Assembly (NCBI GenBank): GCA_050692985.1
Contig: JBOGVZ010000085.1
Span: 124,001 to 188,000, forward strand
Reading direction: 5' to 3'
Length of the DNA stretch: 64,000 nucleotides
DNA from: JBOGVZ01 sp050692985
Lineage (GTDB): Bacteria > Actinomycetota > UBA4738 > CALAEC01
Part shown: positions 32,092 to 40,093 of the stretch, in pieces
Position numbering within the stretch: position 1 is the stretch's first letter
How the letters are laid out: every line of letters starts with the position of its first letter
The notes under the pieces: model-generated
What the model saw: only the letters and a program-made list of their open reading frames with translations
Databases searched by the model: none
Told to the model about the DNA's origin: nothing
Translations under genes and position numbers: made by a program

Positions 32092-32715
32092 GTGTCCCGA
32101 GACAGCGGCCCGGTGCCCGGCGTGGCCGGCCTGCTGCTCACCGGCGGGTCCAGCCGCCGGATGGGTGTGGACAAGGCCACGCTGACCGTGGATGGGGTGA
32201 CCCTGGCCGAGCGGGGGGCCCGCCTGCTCCAGGCCGCGTGCCGTCCGGTCCTGGAGGTCGGGCCCGGTCATGCCCCTCTCCAGGCGGTGGTGGAGGATCC
32301 GGCCGGGAGCGGCCCCCTGGCGGCGATGGCCTCGGGCGGCGCGGCCCTGCGGGAGCGGGGCCACCCCGGACCGGCCCTGGTGATGGCCGTGGACCTGCCC
32401 CGGGTGAGCGAGCCGCTCCTCCGGTTCCTGGCGACGTTCCCCGGCGACTCGACGGTCGTCCCGTTCGTCGGCGGTGAGGCCCAGCCGCTGCTGGCCCGAT
32501 ACTCCGCCGCCGCCCTGGCCCGGGCCGGGGAGCTCGTCGGGCCGGGCGAGCGCTCGATGCGGGCCCTGCTCACCGCCCTCGACGACCTCCAGTGGGCGGG
32601 GCCACGGATGTGGAGCGGGGTGGCGGCCTTCGGGGACTTCGAGGACGCCGACACGGTGGCCGACGCCCGGCGCCTGGGCCTCGGCTTCCCGGGCGGCGGG
32701 TTGGTGGAAGAATAG
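32092..32715 (+). CDS. mobA: Molybdenum cofactor guanylyltransferase MobA
   Basis: A 207-residue nucleotidyltransferase with the signature LLLTGGSSRRMGVDKATL at the N-terminus and VMAVDLPRVSEPLL as the metal-binding Asp region. It adds GMP to Mo-molybdopterin to give the bis-MGD precursor used by DMSO reductase-family enzymes such as formate dehydrogenases. The next gene, fdhD, serves the same enzymes. Leaderless GTG start. Confidence 0.92.
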   Translation: MSRDSGPVPGVAGLLLTGGSSRRMGVDKATLTVDGVTLAERGARLLQAACRPVLEVGPGHAPLQAVVEDPAGSGPLAAMASGGAALRERGHPGPALVMAVDLPRVSEPLLRFLATFPGDSTVVPFVGGEAQPLLARYSAAALARAGELVGPGERSMRALLTALDDLQWAGPRMWSGVAAFGDFEDADTVADARRLGLGFPGGGLVEE

Positions 32716-32719
32716 GTCG

Positions 32720-33568
32720 ATGCTCGGGGCTCCCTCCTCTCCGCGCCGGACCATCACCGGGGCCCGGGTGATGGCCGTGCGCGACGGGCGCCGTTCGGAG
32801 CGGCCCGACCGCCTGGCCACCGAGGAGCCGATGGAGATCCGCGCCGGGGGTCCCGGCCAGGAGCCGGTCCCCGTGGCCGTCACGATGCGCACGCCGGGCC
32901 ACGACTTCGAGCTGGCCGCGGGGTTCCTCCACACCGAGGGCCTGATCGACGGCGGGGGCCAGGTCGCCTCGATCACCTACTGCGAGCTCCCGGCGGAGGA
33001 GCAGCACTACAACGTGGTCACGGTGCGGCTGACCAGGGGGCTCCGGCCCGGCGCCCTCCACCGCAACTTCTACGCCACCTCGAGCTGCGGGATCTGCGGC
33101 AAGGCCTCGCTCGAGCACGTCGAGGTGCGGTGCGCCGAGCTTCCCCCGGGGCCGGAGGTGGGCGGGTCCACGATCCTGGGGCTCCCCGGCGCCCTTCGCC
33201 GGAGGCAGCGGATCTTCGAGCAGACCGGCGGGCTGCACGCCACCGGCCTGTTCGGCACCGGAGGCGAGCTGAAGACCCTGCGCGAGGACGTCGGCCGCCA
33301 CAACGCCGTGGACAAGGTGGTGGGCCACGCGCTGCTGGCCGGCGACCTGCCGCTGCACGACGCGATCCTCCAGGTGTCGGGCCGGCTGTCGTTCGAGATC
33401 GTCCAGAAGGCCGCGGTGGCCGGCATCCCGATCGTGTGCGCGGTGTCGGCGCCGTCCAGCCTGGCGGTGGAGGCGGCCCGGCGATTCGGCATGACCCTGG
33501 TGGGGTTCGTGCGCGGCCCGGGGTTCAACGTGTACGCCCATCCCGAGCGGATCGACCTGGATGCCTGA
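32720..33568 (+). CDS. fdhD: Formate dehydrogenase accessory sulfurtransferase FdhD
   Basis: A 282-residue FdhD with the Cys pair in ATSSCGICGKASLE (about residues 116-124), the TGGLHATGLFG segment, the EDVGRHNAVDKVVGHALL motif and RLSFEIVQKAAVAGIP. It passes sulfur from a desulfurase to bis-MGD for formate dehydrogenase. No formate dehydrogenase structural gene is in the window. It starts 5 bases after mobA stops and overlaps the next start (TGATG). Confidence 0.94.
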   Translation: MLGAPSSPRRTITGARVMAVRDGRRSERPDRLATEEPMEIRAGGPGQEPVPVAVTMRTPGHDFELAAGFLHTEGLIDGGGQVASITYCELPAEEQHYNVVTVRLTRGLRPGALHRNFYATSSCGICGKASLEHVEVRCAELPPGPEVGGSTILGLPGALRRRQRIFEQTGGLHATGLFGTGGELKTLREDVGRHNAVDKVVGHALLAGDLPLHDAILQVSGRLSFEIVQKAAVAGIPIVCAVSAPSSLAVEAARRFGMTLVGFVRGPGFNVYAHPERIDLDA

Positions 33569-34152
33569 TGGCCCGGACGGGCGCGGTCGACGTCCATCCG
33601 GTGACGCCCGATCGGTGGGCGGACCTGGAGCGGCTGGCCGGCCCCAGGGGCGCGTACGCGGGATGTTGGTGCATGTGGTTCCGCCTCTCCGGCCGGGAGT
33701 TCGAACAGCGCGCCGGGAAGGGCAACCGGCGGGCCCTGAAGGGCCTGGTGGACGAGGGCCGGACCCCGGGCCTGCTGGCCTACCTCGACGGCGAGCCGGT
33801 GGGATGGGTGTCGGTGGCCCCGCGGGAGGAGTTCGGCCGCATCGAGCGCTCGCCCAAGCTGGCCCGGGTCGACGACGCCCCGGTGTGGTCGGTGGTGTGC
33901 TTCTACATGGCCAGGGGACGTCGGGGGCAGGGCATCGGGGCCGCGCTCCTGGAGGCGGCCGTGGACCACGCCGCGGGCCGGGGCGCCACGATCGTGGAGG
34001 GGTACCCCCTCGATCCCGAGGTGCGGAAGATCACGAACTCCGAGGCCTACCACGGGCTGGTGCCGATGTTCGAGAAGGCCGGCTTCACGGAGGTGGCCCG
34101 CCGCGGCGGACGGCCGATCATGCGCCGGCGCGTCCGCAGGCGTTCACGATGA
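33568..34152 (+). CDS. GNAT-family N-acetyltransferase
   Basis: A 194-residue acetyltransferase. GAYAGCWCMWFRLSGREFEQ near the N-terminus marks a subgroup of GNAT proteins, and the acetyl-CoA motif A is FYMARGRRGQGIGAALLEAA. It is coupled to fdhD by a TGATG overlap and followed closely by moaA, so it is expressed with the molybdenum cofactor genes although no role in that pathway is known. Confidence 0.85.
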   Translation: MARTGAVDVHPVTPDRWADLERLAGPRGAYAGCWCMWFRLSGREFEQRAGKGNRRALKGLVDEGRTPGLLAYLDGEPVGWVSVAPREEFGRIERSPKLARVDDAPVWSVVCFYMARGRRGQGIGAALLEAAVDHAAGRGATIVEGYPLDPEVRKITNSEAYHGLVPMFEKAGFTEVARRGGRPIMRRRVRRRSR

Positions 34153-34162
34153 CGAGGGAGCG

Positions 34163-35158
34163 ATGAGCGAGGCCGCCGTGCTGACCGACCGCTTCGGACG
34201 GGTGGCGACCGACCTGCGGGTCTCGGTGATCGACCGGTGCAACTTCCGGTGCACGTACTGCATGCCCGCCGAGGGCCTGCCGTGGCTTCCGCGGGACGAA
34301 GTGCTGACGGTGGAGGAGATCGAGCGGCTGGTCCGGGTCATGGCGGGCCTGGGGGTCCGGGCCGTGAAGCTCACCGGCGGCGAGCCCACCGTCCGGCCGG
34401 ACCTCCCCGACATCGTGGCGCGGCTGCGGGCTGTCGACCCCCGGCTGGAGCTGTCGCTGACCACGAACGGGTACCTCCTGGACCGGTTGGCCGGCCGCCT
34501 CAGGGAAGCGGGGCTCGACCGGGCCACGGTGTCCTGCGACTCCCTGATCCGGCACCGCTTCGCCGACATGACCCGGCGCGACGCGCTCGACCGGGTGCTG
34601 GCGGGCCTGCGGGCCGCCCGGGAGGCCGGCCTGAGCCCGGTGAAGGTGAACTGCGTGGTGATCGCCGGGACGAACGACGACGAGTCCGTGGCCTTCGCCG
34701 AGCTTGCCCGGGACTCCGGCTGCGAGATCCGGTTCATCGAGTACATGCCCCTCGACGCGGACCGGGCCTGGGAGCGGTCGAAGGTGGTGCCCTCCCGCGA
34801 CCTGCGGGCCCGGATCGAGGCCGTCTATCCGCTGGCACCGGCCAAGGGGCAGGTCCAGCCGGCCACGATGTTCCGCTTCGCCGACGGCGCGCCCGGTGGG
34901 GTGGGGTTCATCTCCTCGGTGACCGAGCCCTTCTGTGACACCTGCGACCGCATCCGCCTGACGGCCGACGGCCAGCTGCGGGCGTGCCTGTTCTCGTTGG
35001 AAGAGACGGATCTCCGCGGGCCGCTGCGGGATGGCGCCACCGACGAGGAGGTGGGGAGGCTGATCCGGGGCGGGGTGTCTCGCAAGTGGGCGGGGCACCG
35101 CATCAACCACCCGGACTTCGTCCGGCCGGGCCGCAGCATGTCGATGATCGGGGGCTGA
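34163..35158 (+). CDS. moaA: GTP 3',8-cyclase MoaA
   Basis: A 331-residue radical SAM enzyme. The N-terminal [4Fe-4S] motif is CNFRCTYCMP (CxxxCxxC) and the C-terminal cluster ligands are in PFCDTCDRIRLTADGQLRAC, followed later in the chain by GG at the very C-terminus (SMIGG), needed in MoaA. It converts GTP to cyclic 3',8-dihydro-GTP, the MoaC substrate. The ribosome site GAGGGAG precedes ATG 34163. Its TGA stop is in the same frame as the transporter gene downstream. Confidence 0.96.
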   Translation: MSEAAVLTDRFGRVATDLRVSVIDRCNFRCTYCMPAEGLPWLPRDEVLTVEEIERLVRVMAGLGVRAVKLTGGEPTVRPDLPDIVARLRAVDPRLELSLTTNGYLLDRLAGRLREAGLDRATVSCDSLIRHRFADMTRRDALDRVLAGLRAAREAGLSPVKVNCVVIAGTNDDESVAFAELARDSGCEIRFIEYMPLDADRAWERSKVVPSRDLRARIEAVYPLAPAKGQVQPATMFRFADGAPGGVGFISSVTEPFCDTCDRIRLTADGQLRACLFSLEETDLRGPLRDGATDEEVGRLIRGGVSRKWAGHRINHPDFVRPGRSMSMIGG

Positions 35159-35215
35159 ACGGCCTCCGCGACGGCGGCTCGGTTCAGGGTCGGCCTGGGG
35201 GAGGCCACCGGGGCG

Positions 35216-36382
35216 GTGGCCGACCTGGGGGTGCTGGTCCCCCTGGCCGCCGCCCTGATCCTGGTGAACGGCCTGGGTGCCGGTGCCGTGCTGCTGGGCG
35301 CCGGCCTCCTGGTCCTGGCCTCGGGAGTGGCGTTTCGGGTCCCGTTCCCGGTCCAGCCGCTCAAGGCGCTGACCGCCGTGGCCGTGGCCGAACGGCTGGC
35401 CCCGGAGGTGATCCACGCGGCGGGGCTGGAGATCGGGGCCTTCCTGCTGCTGCTGTCGATCCGGGGAGTGGCCGATGCCATCGCCCGCGTGTTCACCCTC
35501 CCCGTGGTCCGGGCCCTGCAGTTCGGCGTCGGCGTCCTCCTGGTGATCGCCGCCGTCCGCCTGGTCGCAGACCCGCCGGTGGTGTTCGCCGGGACGCCGC
35601 CCTCACCCTGGCCGGTCGTGCTGGCGGTGGCCGCGTTCGTGGCGGTGTCCTGGGAGGCCCGGCGCCGGCGCTACGGCCTGGCCCTGGCGGTCCTGGCCGC
35701 GGGCGTGGCGGCCGCCTGGGTGGTGGCAGGCCCAACGCTGCACGGCCCTTCTCTGGAGGTCCCGGCCCTGACGTTCCCGCCGGCAGCGGCGTTCGGCTCG
35801 GCGTTCGTCCTCTTGGTGATCCCCCAGCTGCCGCTGACGTTCGGCAACGCGGTGGTGGCGGTCGACGACCTGGCCCACCGGTATTTCGGCCCGGTGGGCC
35901 GTCGGGTCTCCCCGTCACGCGTGTGCGTGTCCTGTGGCCTGGGGAACGTGGTGGCCGGGGTGATCGGGGGGATGCCCATGTGCCACGGAGCGGGCGGGCT
36001 CACCGCACACGTCAGGCTGGGGGCCAGGACCGCGGGCATGAACCTCGTGCTGGGCTCGGCCTTCGTCGTCCTGGGGCTGTTCTTCGCTCCCCAGGTCCCT
36101 GTGATCCTGGGCCTGCTGCCGGTGTGGGCCCTGGCCGCGTTCCTGGCCTACGCCGGGCTCCGCCACGCGCTGCTGGTGGCCGACCTCCGAGGGGGAGCCC
36201 TGGCCCTGGCGGTGGCTGCCGGCATCGCCGGTGCGGCGATCGGCAACCTGGCGGTCACGGCGGGGGCGGCCCTCCTCGTCGAGCACGGCGGCCGGTGGCT
36301 GGGGCGGCGGCGAGCCTACCGCTCCGGGAACGGCCCCCGGGGACCGGCCTCGTACTCGGAGAGCTCGAACAGCCCCTCGTAG
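35216..36382 (+). CDS. MOT1-like molybdate/sulfate transporter
   Basis: A membrane protein of about 388 residues with 10-12 helices. The signatures VPFPVQPLKALTAVAVAE, VIPQLPLTFGNAVVAVDDLA and GGMPMCHGAGGLTAHVRLGA match the MOT1 group of the SulP-related permeases, which take up molybdate. Its place after moaA fits molybdate supply. The GTG at 35216 would cut into the first conserved helix (GEATGAVADLGVLVPL); the reading frame is open upstream to the moaA stop, and CTG 35195 is a likelier true start. The 3' end overlaps the convergent gene by 67 bases. Confidence 0.82.
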   Translation: MADLGVLVPLAAALILVNGLGAGAVLLGAGLLVLASGVAFRVPFPVQPLKALTAVAVAERLAPEVIHAAGLEIGAFLLLLSIRGVADAIARVFTLPVVRALQFGVGVLLVIAAVRLVADPPVVFAGTPPSPWPVVLAVAAFVAVSWEARRRRYGLALAVLAAGVAAAWVVAGPTLHGPSLEVPALTFPPAAAFGSAFVLLVIPQLPLTFGNAVVAVDDLAHRYFGPVGRRVSPSRVCVSCGLGNVVAGVIGGMPMCHGAGGLTAHVRLGARTAGMNLVLGSAFVVLGLFFAPQVPVILGLLPVWALAAFLAYAGLRHALLVADLRGGALALAVAAGIAGAAIGNLAVTAGAALLVEHGGRWLGRRRAYRSGNGPRGPASYSESSNSPS

Positions 36383-36921
36383 GCCACCACCACGTCACCG
36401 GCCGCCCAGAACGTGGCGGTCCATCCGGAGGACACCGCCGTGTATCCCCACCGCCGTGCGGTGAACCGGCCGACCGGCGTCTCCACGTCCTCCTCTGGGC
36501 CCTGCTCGTAGCGCTGCCGGTCGAGCACCGGCCGGCAGGTGAACGGCTCCAGGTACACCACGTCGAACTCAGCGCTCCCGGCCAGCCGGTTGGCGGTCAC
36601 CGCGTTGAACGCCGGAGAGAGATAGTCGAGCTCGGTGTGGGGACCGAAGGCCAGGTCGACCGGGTCCTCATCGCGCCGGCCGACCAGGCGGTCTCCCTCG
36701 GTCACGAGGTGGAGCTGGTGGGAACCGGTGTCGATCCGGAGTCGCACCGGTCGCCAGTCGCCGTCCACCACCAGGTCGACCACCTCCCGGTGCGGCTCGG
36801 GGACCACCGTCTCGATCGTGGAGAAGTACCGCCACCCGGCCGGGCCCGGGGCGCACCGGAACTCCTCGGCGCCCACGGGGTGCCCGGCTCCGTCCATGAC
36901 CGTGTACCGCCCGACCGGCAC
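36316..36921 (-). CDS. Unrecognised beta-rich protein
   Basis: A 201-residue, soluble, mostly beta protein with many aromatic and acidic residues (GWRYFSTIETVVPEPHREV, RLRIDTGSHQLHLV, ELDYLSPAFNAVTA, GYTAVSSGWTATFWAAGD). No signal peptide. The alternating pattern suggests a lipocalin-like or beta-barrel fold, but I cannot name a family. It starts at GTG 36921, 4 bases after the MFS gene ends, so the two are cotranscribed. Its 3' end overlaps the transporter gene on the other strand. Confidence 0.7.
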   Translation of the reverse strand: MPVGRYTVMDGAGHPVGAEEFRCAPGPAGWRYFSTIETVVPEPHREVVDLVVDGDWRPVRLRIDTGSHQLHLVTEGDRLVGRRDEDPVDLAFGPHTELDYLSPAFNAVTANRLAGSAEFDVVYLEPFTCRPVLDRQRYEQGPEEDVETPVGRFTARRWGYTAVSSGWTATFWAAGDVVVAYEGLFELSEYEAGPRGPFPER

Positions 36922-36925
36922 GGCC

Positions 36926-38104
36926 CTACCCTCGAGCCGCCACGGGCCGGCGGGCCAGGAACAGCACCGAGAACCCGGCCAGGGCGATCCCCGACGCCGC
37001 CAGGAACGTGCTCCCGTACCCGGCGGCCTCGGCCACGAACCCCAGCAGGGCGGGGCCGGCCCCGAACCCGATGTCCACGAAGGCCGTGAACGTCCCCAAC
37101 ACCGCCCCTCGCTCCAGGGGGGACGTTCCCCGCACCGCCAGCACCATCAGCGCCGGAAACGCCAGCGAGGACCCCACGGCGAACACGGCGGTGCCCAGCA
37201 CCAGGCCCACCGGATGCTGCCACCCGCCCGCGATGGCCAGGCCGGTGGCGGAGAACAGCAACGACATCCGCGAGGTCCGCGCCGGCCCCAGGCGGTCGGG
37301 GATGCGGGCCCCCAGCGATCGGATCACCACCACGATCGCCGAGTACATGAGGAACACGAAGCGCGAGCCCCCCAGGCCGATCTGGAGCGCGTACAGGGGT
37401 AGGAAGGCGAAGAACCCAGACATCCCCATCACGCTCGCCAGCAGGACCACGCCCGGGAGGAGCGCGGCCGGGTGGACCAGCCGGGTCGACACCGGCTCCT
37501 CGCCCCGCTCCGGCCGGGTCTCCGGGACCCGCACCGCCAGCACGGCGGCCACCAGCGCGCACCCTCCCGCCACCGCCCACGTGACCCCGAACCCGGGGCC
37601 CTGGATCAGGGCCTCGCCGATCAGCGGGCCGATGCCGATCCCGACGTACAGGGCCAGGGAGAAGAAGCTCACCGCCTCGCCACGGCGCTCGTCGGGCGCC
37701 AGGTCGTTGATCGCGCTGGCCGCCCCGGTGAAGAAGAACGCCTCTCCGACGCCGGTCACCAGGCGCAGGACCACGAGGACGGCCACCGAGGCGGCCGCCG
37801 CATACGCCACCACCGACACCCCCACCAGCGTCGCCCCGAACACCATCAGCAGCCGGCGGCCCCGGCGGTCGCCCAGGCGGCCGGCCCACGGGCGGAGGGC
37901 GAGCGCGGTCACGCTGAACGCTCCCACGGAGATGCCCACCGCCACGTCGCTGCCCCGGAGCGGCCCCTCCACGTACAGCGGCACCGCGGGGATCATCACC
38001 CCGTCGGCGATGAAGTACGCCAGGCTGGCCACGGCCACGAGCACGAACGTCGCGGTGACCAGACGTGGCCGCTCGCGCGTCGGACGGCGGAACCGCGTGC
38101 GCAC
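36926..38104 (-). CDS. Major facilitator superfamily transporter
   Basis: A 392-residue, 12-helix MFS protein. The loop 2-3 motif is RPWAGRLGDRRGRRLLMVFG, and TM5 has the antiporter-like GVGEAFFFTGAASAINDLAP region; a central loop separates two six-helix halves. It is probably a drug or metabolite exporter. I start at GTG 38104 because a TAGACT -10 (38118-38113) leaves a 2-base leader; the longer frame up to 38152 lies upstream of that promoter. Substrate unknown. Confidence 0.87.
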   Translation of the reverse strand: MRTRFRRPTRERPRLVTATFVLVAVASLAYFIADGVMIPAVPLYVEGPLRGSDVAVGISVGAFSVTALALRPWAGRLGDRRGRRLLMVFGATLVGVSVVAYAAAASVAVLVVLRLVTGVGEAFFFTGAASAINDLAPDERRGEAVSFFSLALYVGIGIGPLIGEALIQGPGFGVTWAVAGGCALVAAVLAVRVPETRPERGEEPVSTRLVHPAALLPGVVLLASVMGMSGFFAFLPLYALQIGLGGSRFVFLMYSAIVVVIRSLGARIPDRLGPARTSRMSLLFSATGLAIAGGWQHPVGLVLGTAVFAVGSSLAFPALMVLAVRGTSPLERGAVLGTFTAFVDIGFGAGPALLGFVAEAAGYGSTFLAASGIALAGFSVLFLARRPVAARG

Positions 38105-38201
38105 GGAGCGCGAGTCTATCCGAGCGAGCGATCTCCCAGGCACCACGAACACCCCCGGCCATCCGGTGGGAGGTGTGTCTGTCCCGGTCGTCGGGCGCGG
38201 A

Positions 38202-39209
38202 TCAGGAGGCGGGGAAGGGCCACTGCCACCACCACGGTGCAGAGGACAGCTCGATCGAGTCCACCCACTTCACCCACCAGAACCCCCGGCGGCCGGGGGC
38301 CACGATCCGGGCGGGGAACCCATGGCCCGCGTCGAGCGGCCGCCCGCCGGCGCGGGTCGCCACCAGGATGCGGCCGAGATCGCGGACGGGGAACCGCCGC
38401 GGATACCCCGTCACGGAGCGGACCAGCACGCTGCGGGCCTCGCCCGGGTCCGGCACCAGCCGGGACAGCCACGCGCCCTCCCAGTCCTGCACGGCGAACC
38501 ACCCTCCGGTGCAGTCGAGCGTGGCCCGGACGCGGTCATCGAACGCGGACAGCTCCTCGTAGGTCCACGCCCGCTCACCGCCGCCGCCCCGAACCGCCAG
38601 CCGCCACTCGGCGACGTCGACGTCGGGCACGGGATCGTTCAGCCACTGGGTCACCGGCATGGCTTCCGGCCGGAACGACCCCTCCTCATGGGAGCCGGTG
38701 AAGCGCCGCCGTGAGCCCGGCAGCCCCCCGAGCCGGACGACCCCTTCGACCGCGGCGTAGGCGAGACCGGCGCCCCCGAGCAGCGCCCCCGTCCGCAGGA
38801 ACGCCCGCCTCGACAGGTCGGTCCGTGCCAGCCGGACCCGGCGGGCCCGGACGTGCCACACGGCCAGGGGGATCGACACCAGGGCCGCTCCCACGTGGAT
38901 CTGCATCGACGTCACCGGACCAAGGTGGACCGCCACGCCGGTGGCGTGCAGCACCCCGAACACCACCGCCACCGCGATCAGCGCCGTGAACGCGACCGAC
39001 GCCCCCCATCCGGGGCGTCGCCGGCGCAGGCCCCGGCGAGCGATCACGGACTTCCACGGGGCCAGGAGGACGATGGCGATCCCGCCTGCGCCGTGGGCCA
39101 CCACGACCCAGCGCCCCCAGCCGGTGCCGATGGCGTAGGCCAGGAAGCCCGTCGCCAGGGCCACGGCCAGGAGGCCGAACAGGGCCAGGTTCGTCCGTCG
39201 CCCGGCCAT
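38202..39209 (-). CDS. Membrane-anchored sulfite oxidase-fold molybdoenzyme
   Basis: A 335-residue protein. Residues 1-135 hold three or four membrane helices with His residues (AHGAGGIAIVLLAPW, MQIHVGAALVSIPLAVWHVR) that could ligate heme. A Arg-Arg-containing segment (TDLSRRAFLRTGALLGGAG) recalls a Tat-type motif. Residues 175-330 are the molybdopterin domain with the Mo-ligand Cys in RATLDCTGGWFAVQDWEGAW. It would oxidise or reduce a small substrate at the outer face with electrons passing through the membrane part. TACCCT lies 7 bases before ATG 39209. Confidence 0.85.
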   Translation of the reverse strand: MAGRRTNLALFGLLAVALATGFLAYAIGTGWGRWVVVAHGAGGIAIVLLAPWKSVIARRGLRRRRPGWGASVAFTALIAVAVVFGVLHATGVAVHLGPVTSMQIHVGAALVSIPLAVWHVRARRVRLARTDLSRRAFLRTGALLGGAGLAYAAVEGVVRLGGLPGSRRRFTGSHEEGSFRPEAMPVTQWLNDPVPDVDVAEWRLAVRGGGGERAWTYEELSAFDDRVRATLDCTGGWFAVQDWEGAWLSRLVPDPGEARSVLVRSVTGYPRRFPVRDLGRILVATRAGGRPLDAGHGFPARIVAPGRRGFWWVKWVDSIELSSAPWWWQWPFPAS

Positions 39210-39242
39210 GTTCCTCAGGGTACCGTCGTCCCGACGCTGCCG

Positions 39243-39254
39243 TATGCTGGCCCG
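39243..39254 (+). promoter_or_regulatory. -10 element of a leaderless promoter
   Basis: TATGCT at 39243-39248, 6 bases, then GTG 39255. It drives the 79-residue protein, molybdoenzyme and BNR-repeat operon and lies back to back with the promoter of the membrane molybdoenzyme. Confidence 0.57.
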
Positions 39255-39494
39255 GTGGCGGAGCCACCGCGCGATCCGAATGACGTGTGGGACCTGATCC
39301 GGCGGGCCGACGACCTCCTGAAGTACGCGCCGAACCGGGACCCGCGGACGGCCCGGCTCCAGGCCCGCGAGCAGCTCAAGGTTGCCGCCGAGGCCGCCGC
39401 CAAGCTCCCGGACCGGAGCGCGGGCGAGGCCCTGGCCGCCCAGGTCCGGACCAGGCTCGAGGACCTGGACCGGCTGGATCGGGAGGAGGGGTGA
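39255..39494 (+). CDS. 79-residue helical protein upstream of molybdoenzyme
   Basis: A small alpha-helical, charged protein (DVWDLIRRADDLLKYAPNRD, then ARLQAREQLKVAAEAAAKLP) of TPR-like look. It has no membrane helix. The leaderless GTG and a TGATG overlap with the following molybdoenzyme gene show that it is the first gene of that operon. It could be a maturation partner of the enzyme (inference). No family recognised. Confidence 0.72.
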   Translation: MAEPPRDPNDVWDLIRRADDLLKYAPNRDPRTARLQAREQLKVAAEAAAKLPDRSAGEALAAQVRTRLEDLDRLDREEG

Positions 39495-40093
39495 TGCTGC
39501 GGAACCGACCGAAGGGCGACCAGGCATCGCGCATCCCTCCCGGCCAGCACCTGACCCGGGGGTGGCCGGTCCTCCACTCGGAGGGCATCCCCCGCTTCGA
39601 CCCCCAGACGTGGCGGTTCCGGGCCTCCGGCCTGGTCGAGGGGGAGACCGAGTGGACCTGGGAGGAGCTCCGGGCGCTGCCCTCGGTGACGGTGACGTCC
39701 GACTTCCACTGCGTGACCGGCTGGTCGAAGCTCGACAACGAATGGGAGGGGGTCCGGTTCCGGGAGATCGCCGACCGGGTCAAGCCGCTCCCAGAGGCGG
39801 CCCACGTCGTCGTGTCGGCGCCTTCCGGCTACACGGCCAACGTGCCGCTCGAGGTCCTGCTCGACGAGGACGTGCTGTTCGCCTGGTCCCACGGCGGCGA
39901 GCCGCTCGAGGCGAAGCACGGCGGTCCCATGCGGCTGGTGGTGCCCAAGCGGTACGGGTGGAAGAGCGTGAAGTGGGCCACCGGCGTGCGCTTCGTGGAC
40001 CGCGACATCCGGGGATTCTGGGAGGAACGCGGCTACCACAACAACGCCGAGCCCTGGGCCGAGGAACGGTACTCCTGGCAGGAGGGCCGCTGA
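39494..40093 (+). CDS. Soluble sulfite oxidase-fold molybdoenzyme
   Basis: A 199-residue protein consisting of one oxidoreductase molybdopterin-binding domain. The Mo-ligand Cys is in SDFHCVTGWSKLDNEWEGVR (about residue 78), followed by GYTANVPLEVLLDEDVLFAW, LEAKHGGPMRLVVPKRYGWK and a C-terminal GFWEERGYHNNAEPW, typical of the MsrP/SUOX-like small family. No export signal is seen. Likely substrates are sulfoxides or similar oxyanions, but this cannot be settled from sequence. It overlaps both neighbours. Confidence 0.9.
   Translation: MLRNRPKGDQASRIPPGQHLTRGWPVLHSEGIPRFDPQTWRFRASGLVEGETEWTWEELRALPSVTVTSDFHCVTGWSKLDNEWEGVRFREIADRVKPLPEAAHVVVSAPSGYTANVPLEVLLDEDVLFAWSHGGEPLEAKHGGPMRLVVPKRYGWKSVKWATGVRFVDRDIRGFWEERGYHNNAEPWAEERYSWQEGR

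Noticed and set aside
38105..38152. N-terminal extension of the MFS protein to 38152
   Set aside because: The TAGACT -10 element at 38113-38118 lies inside it, and the extra residues precede the normal MFS N-terminus.
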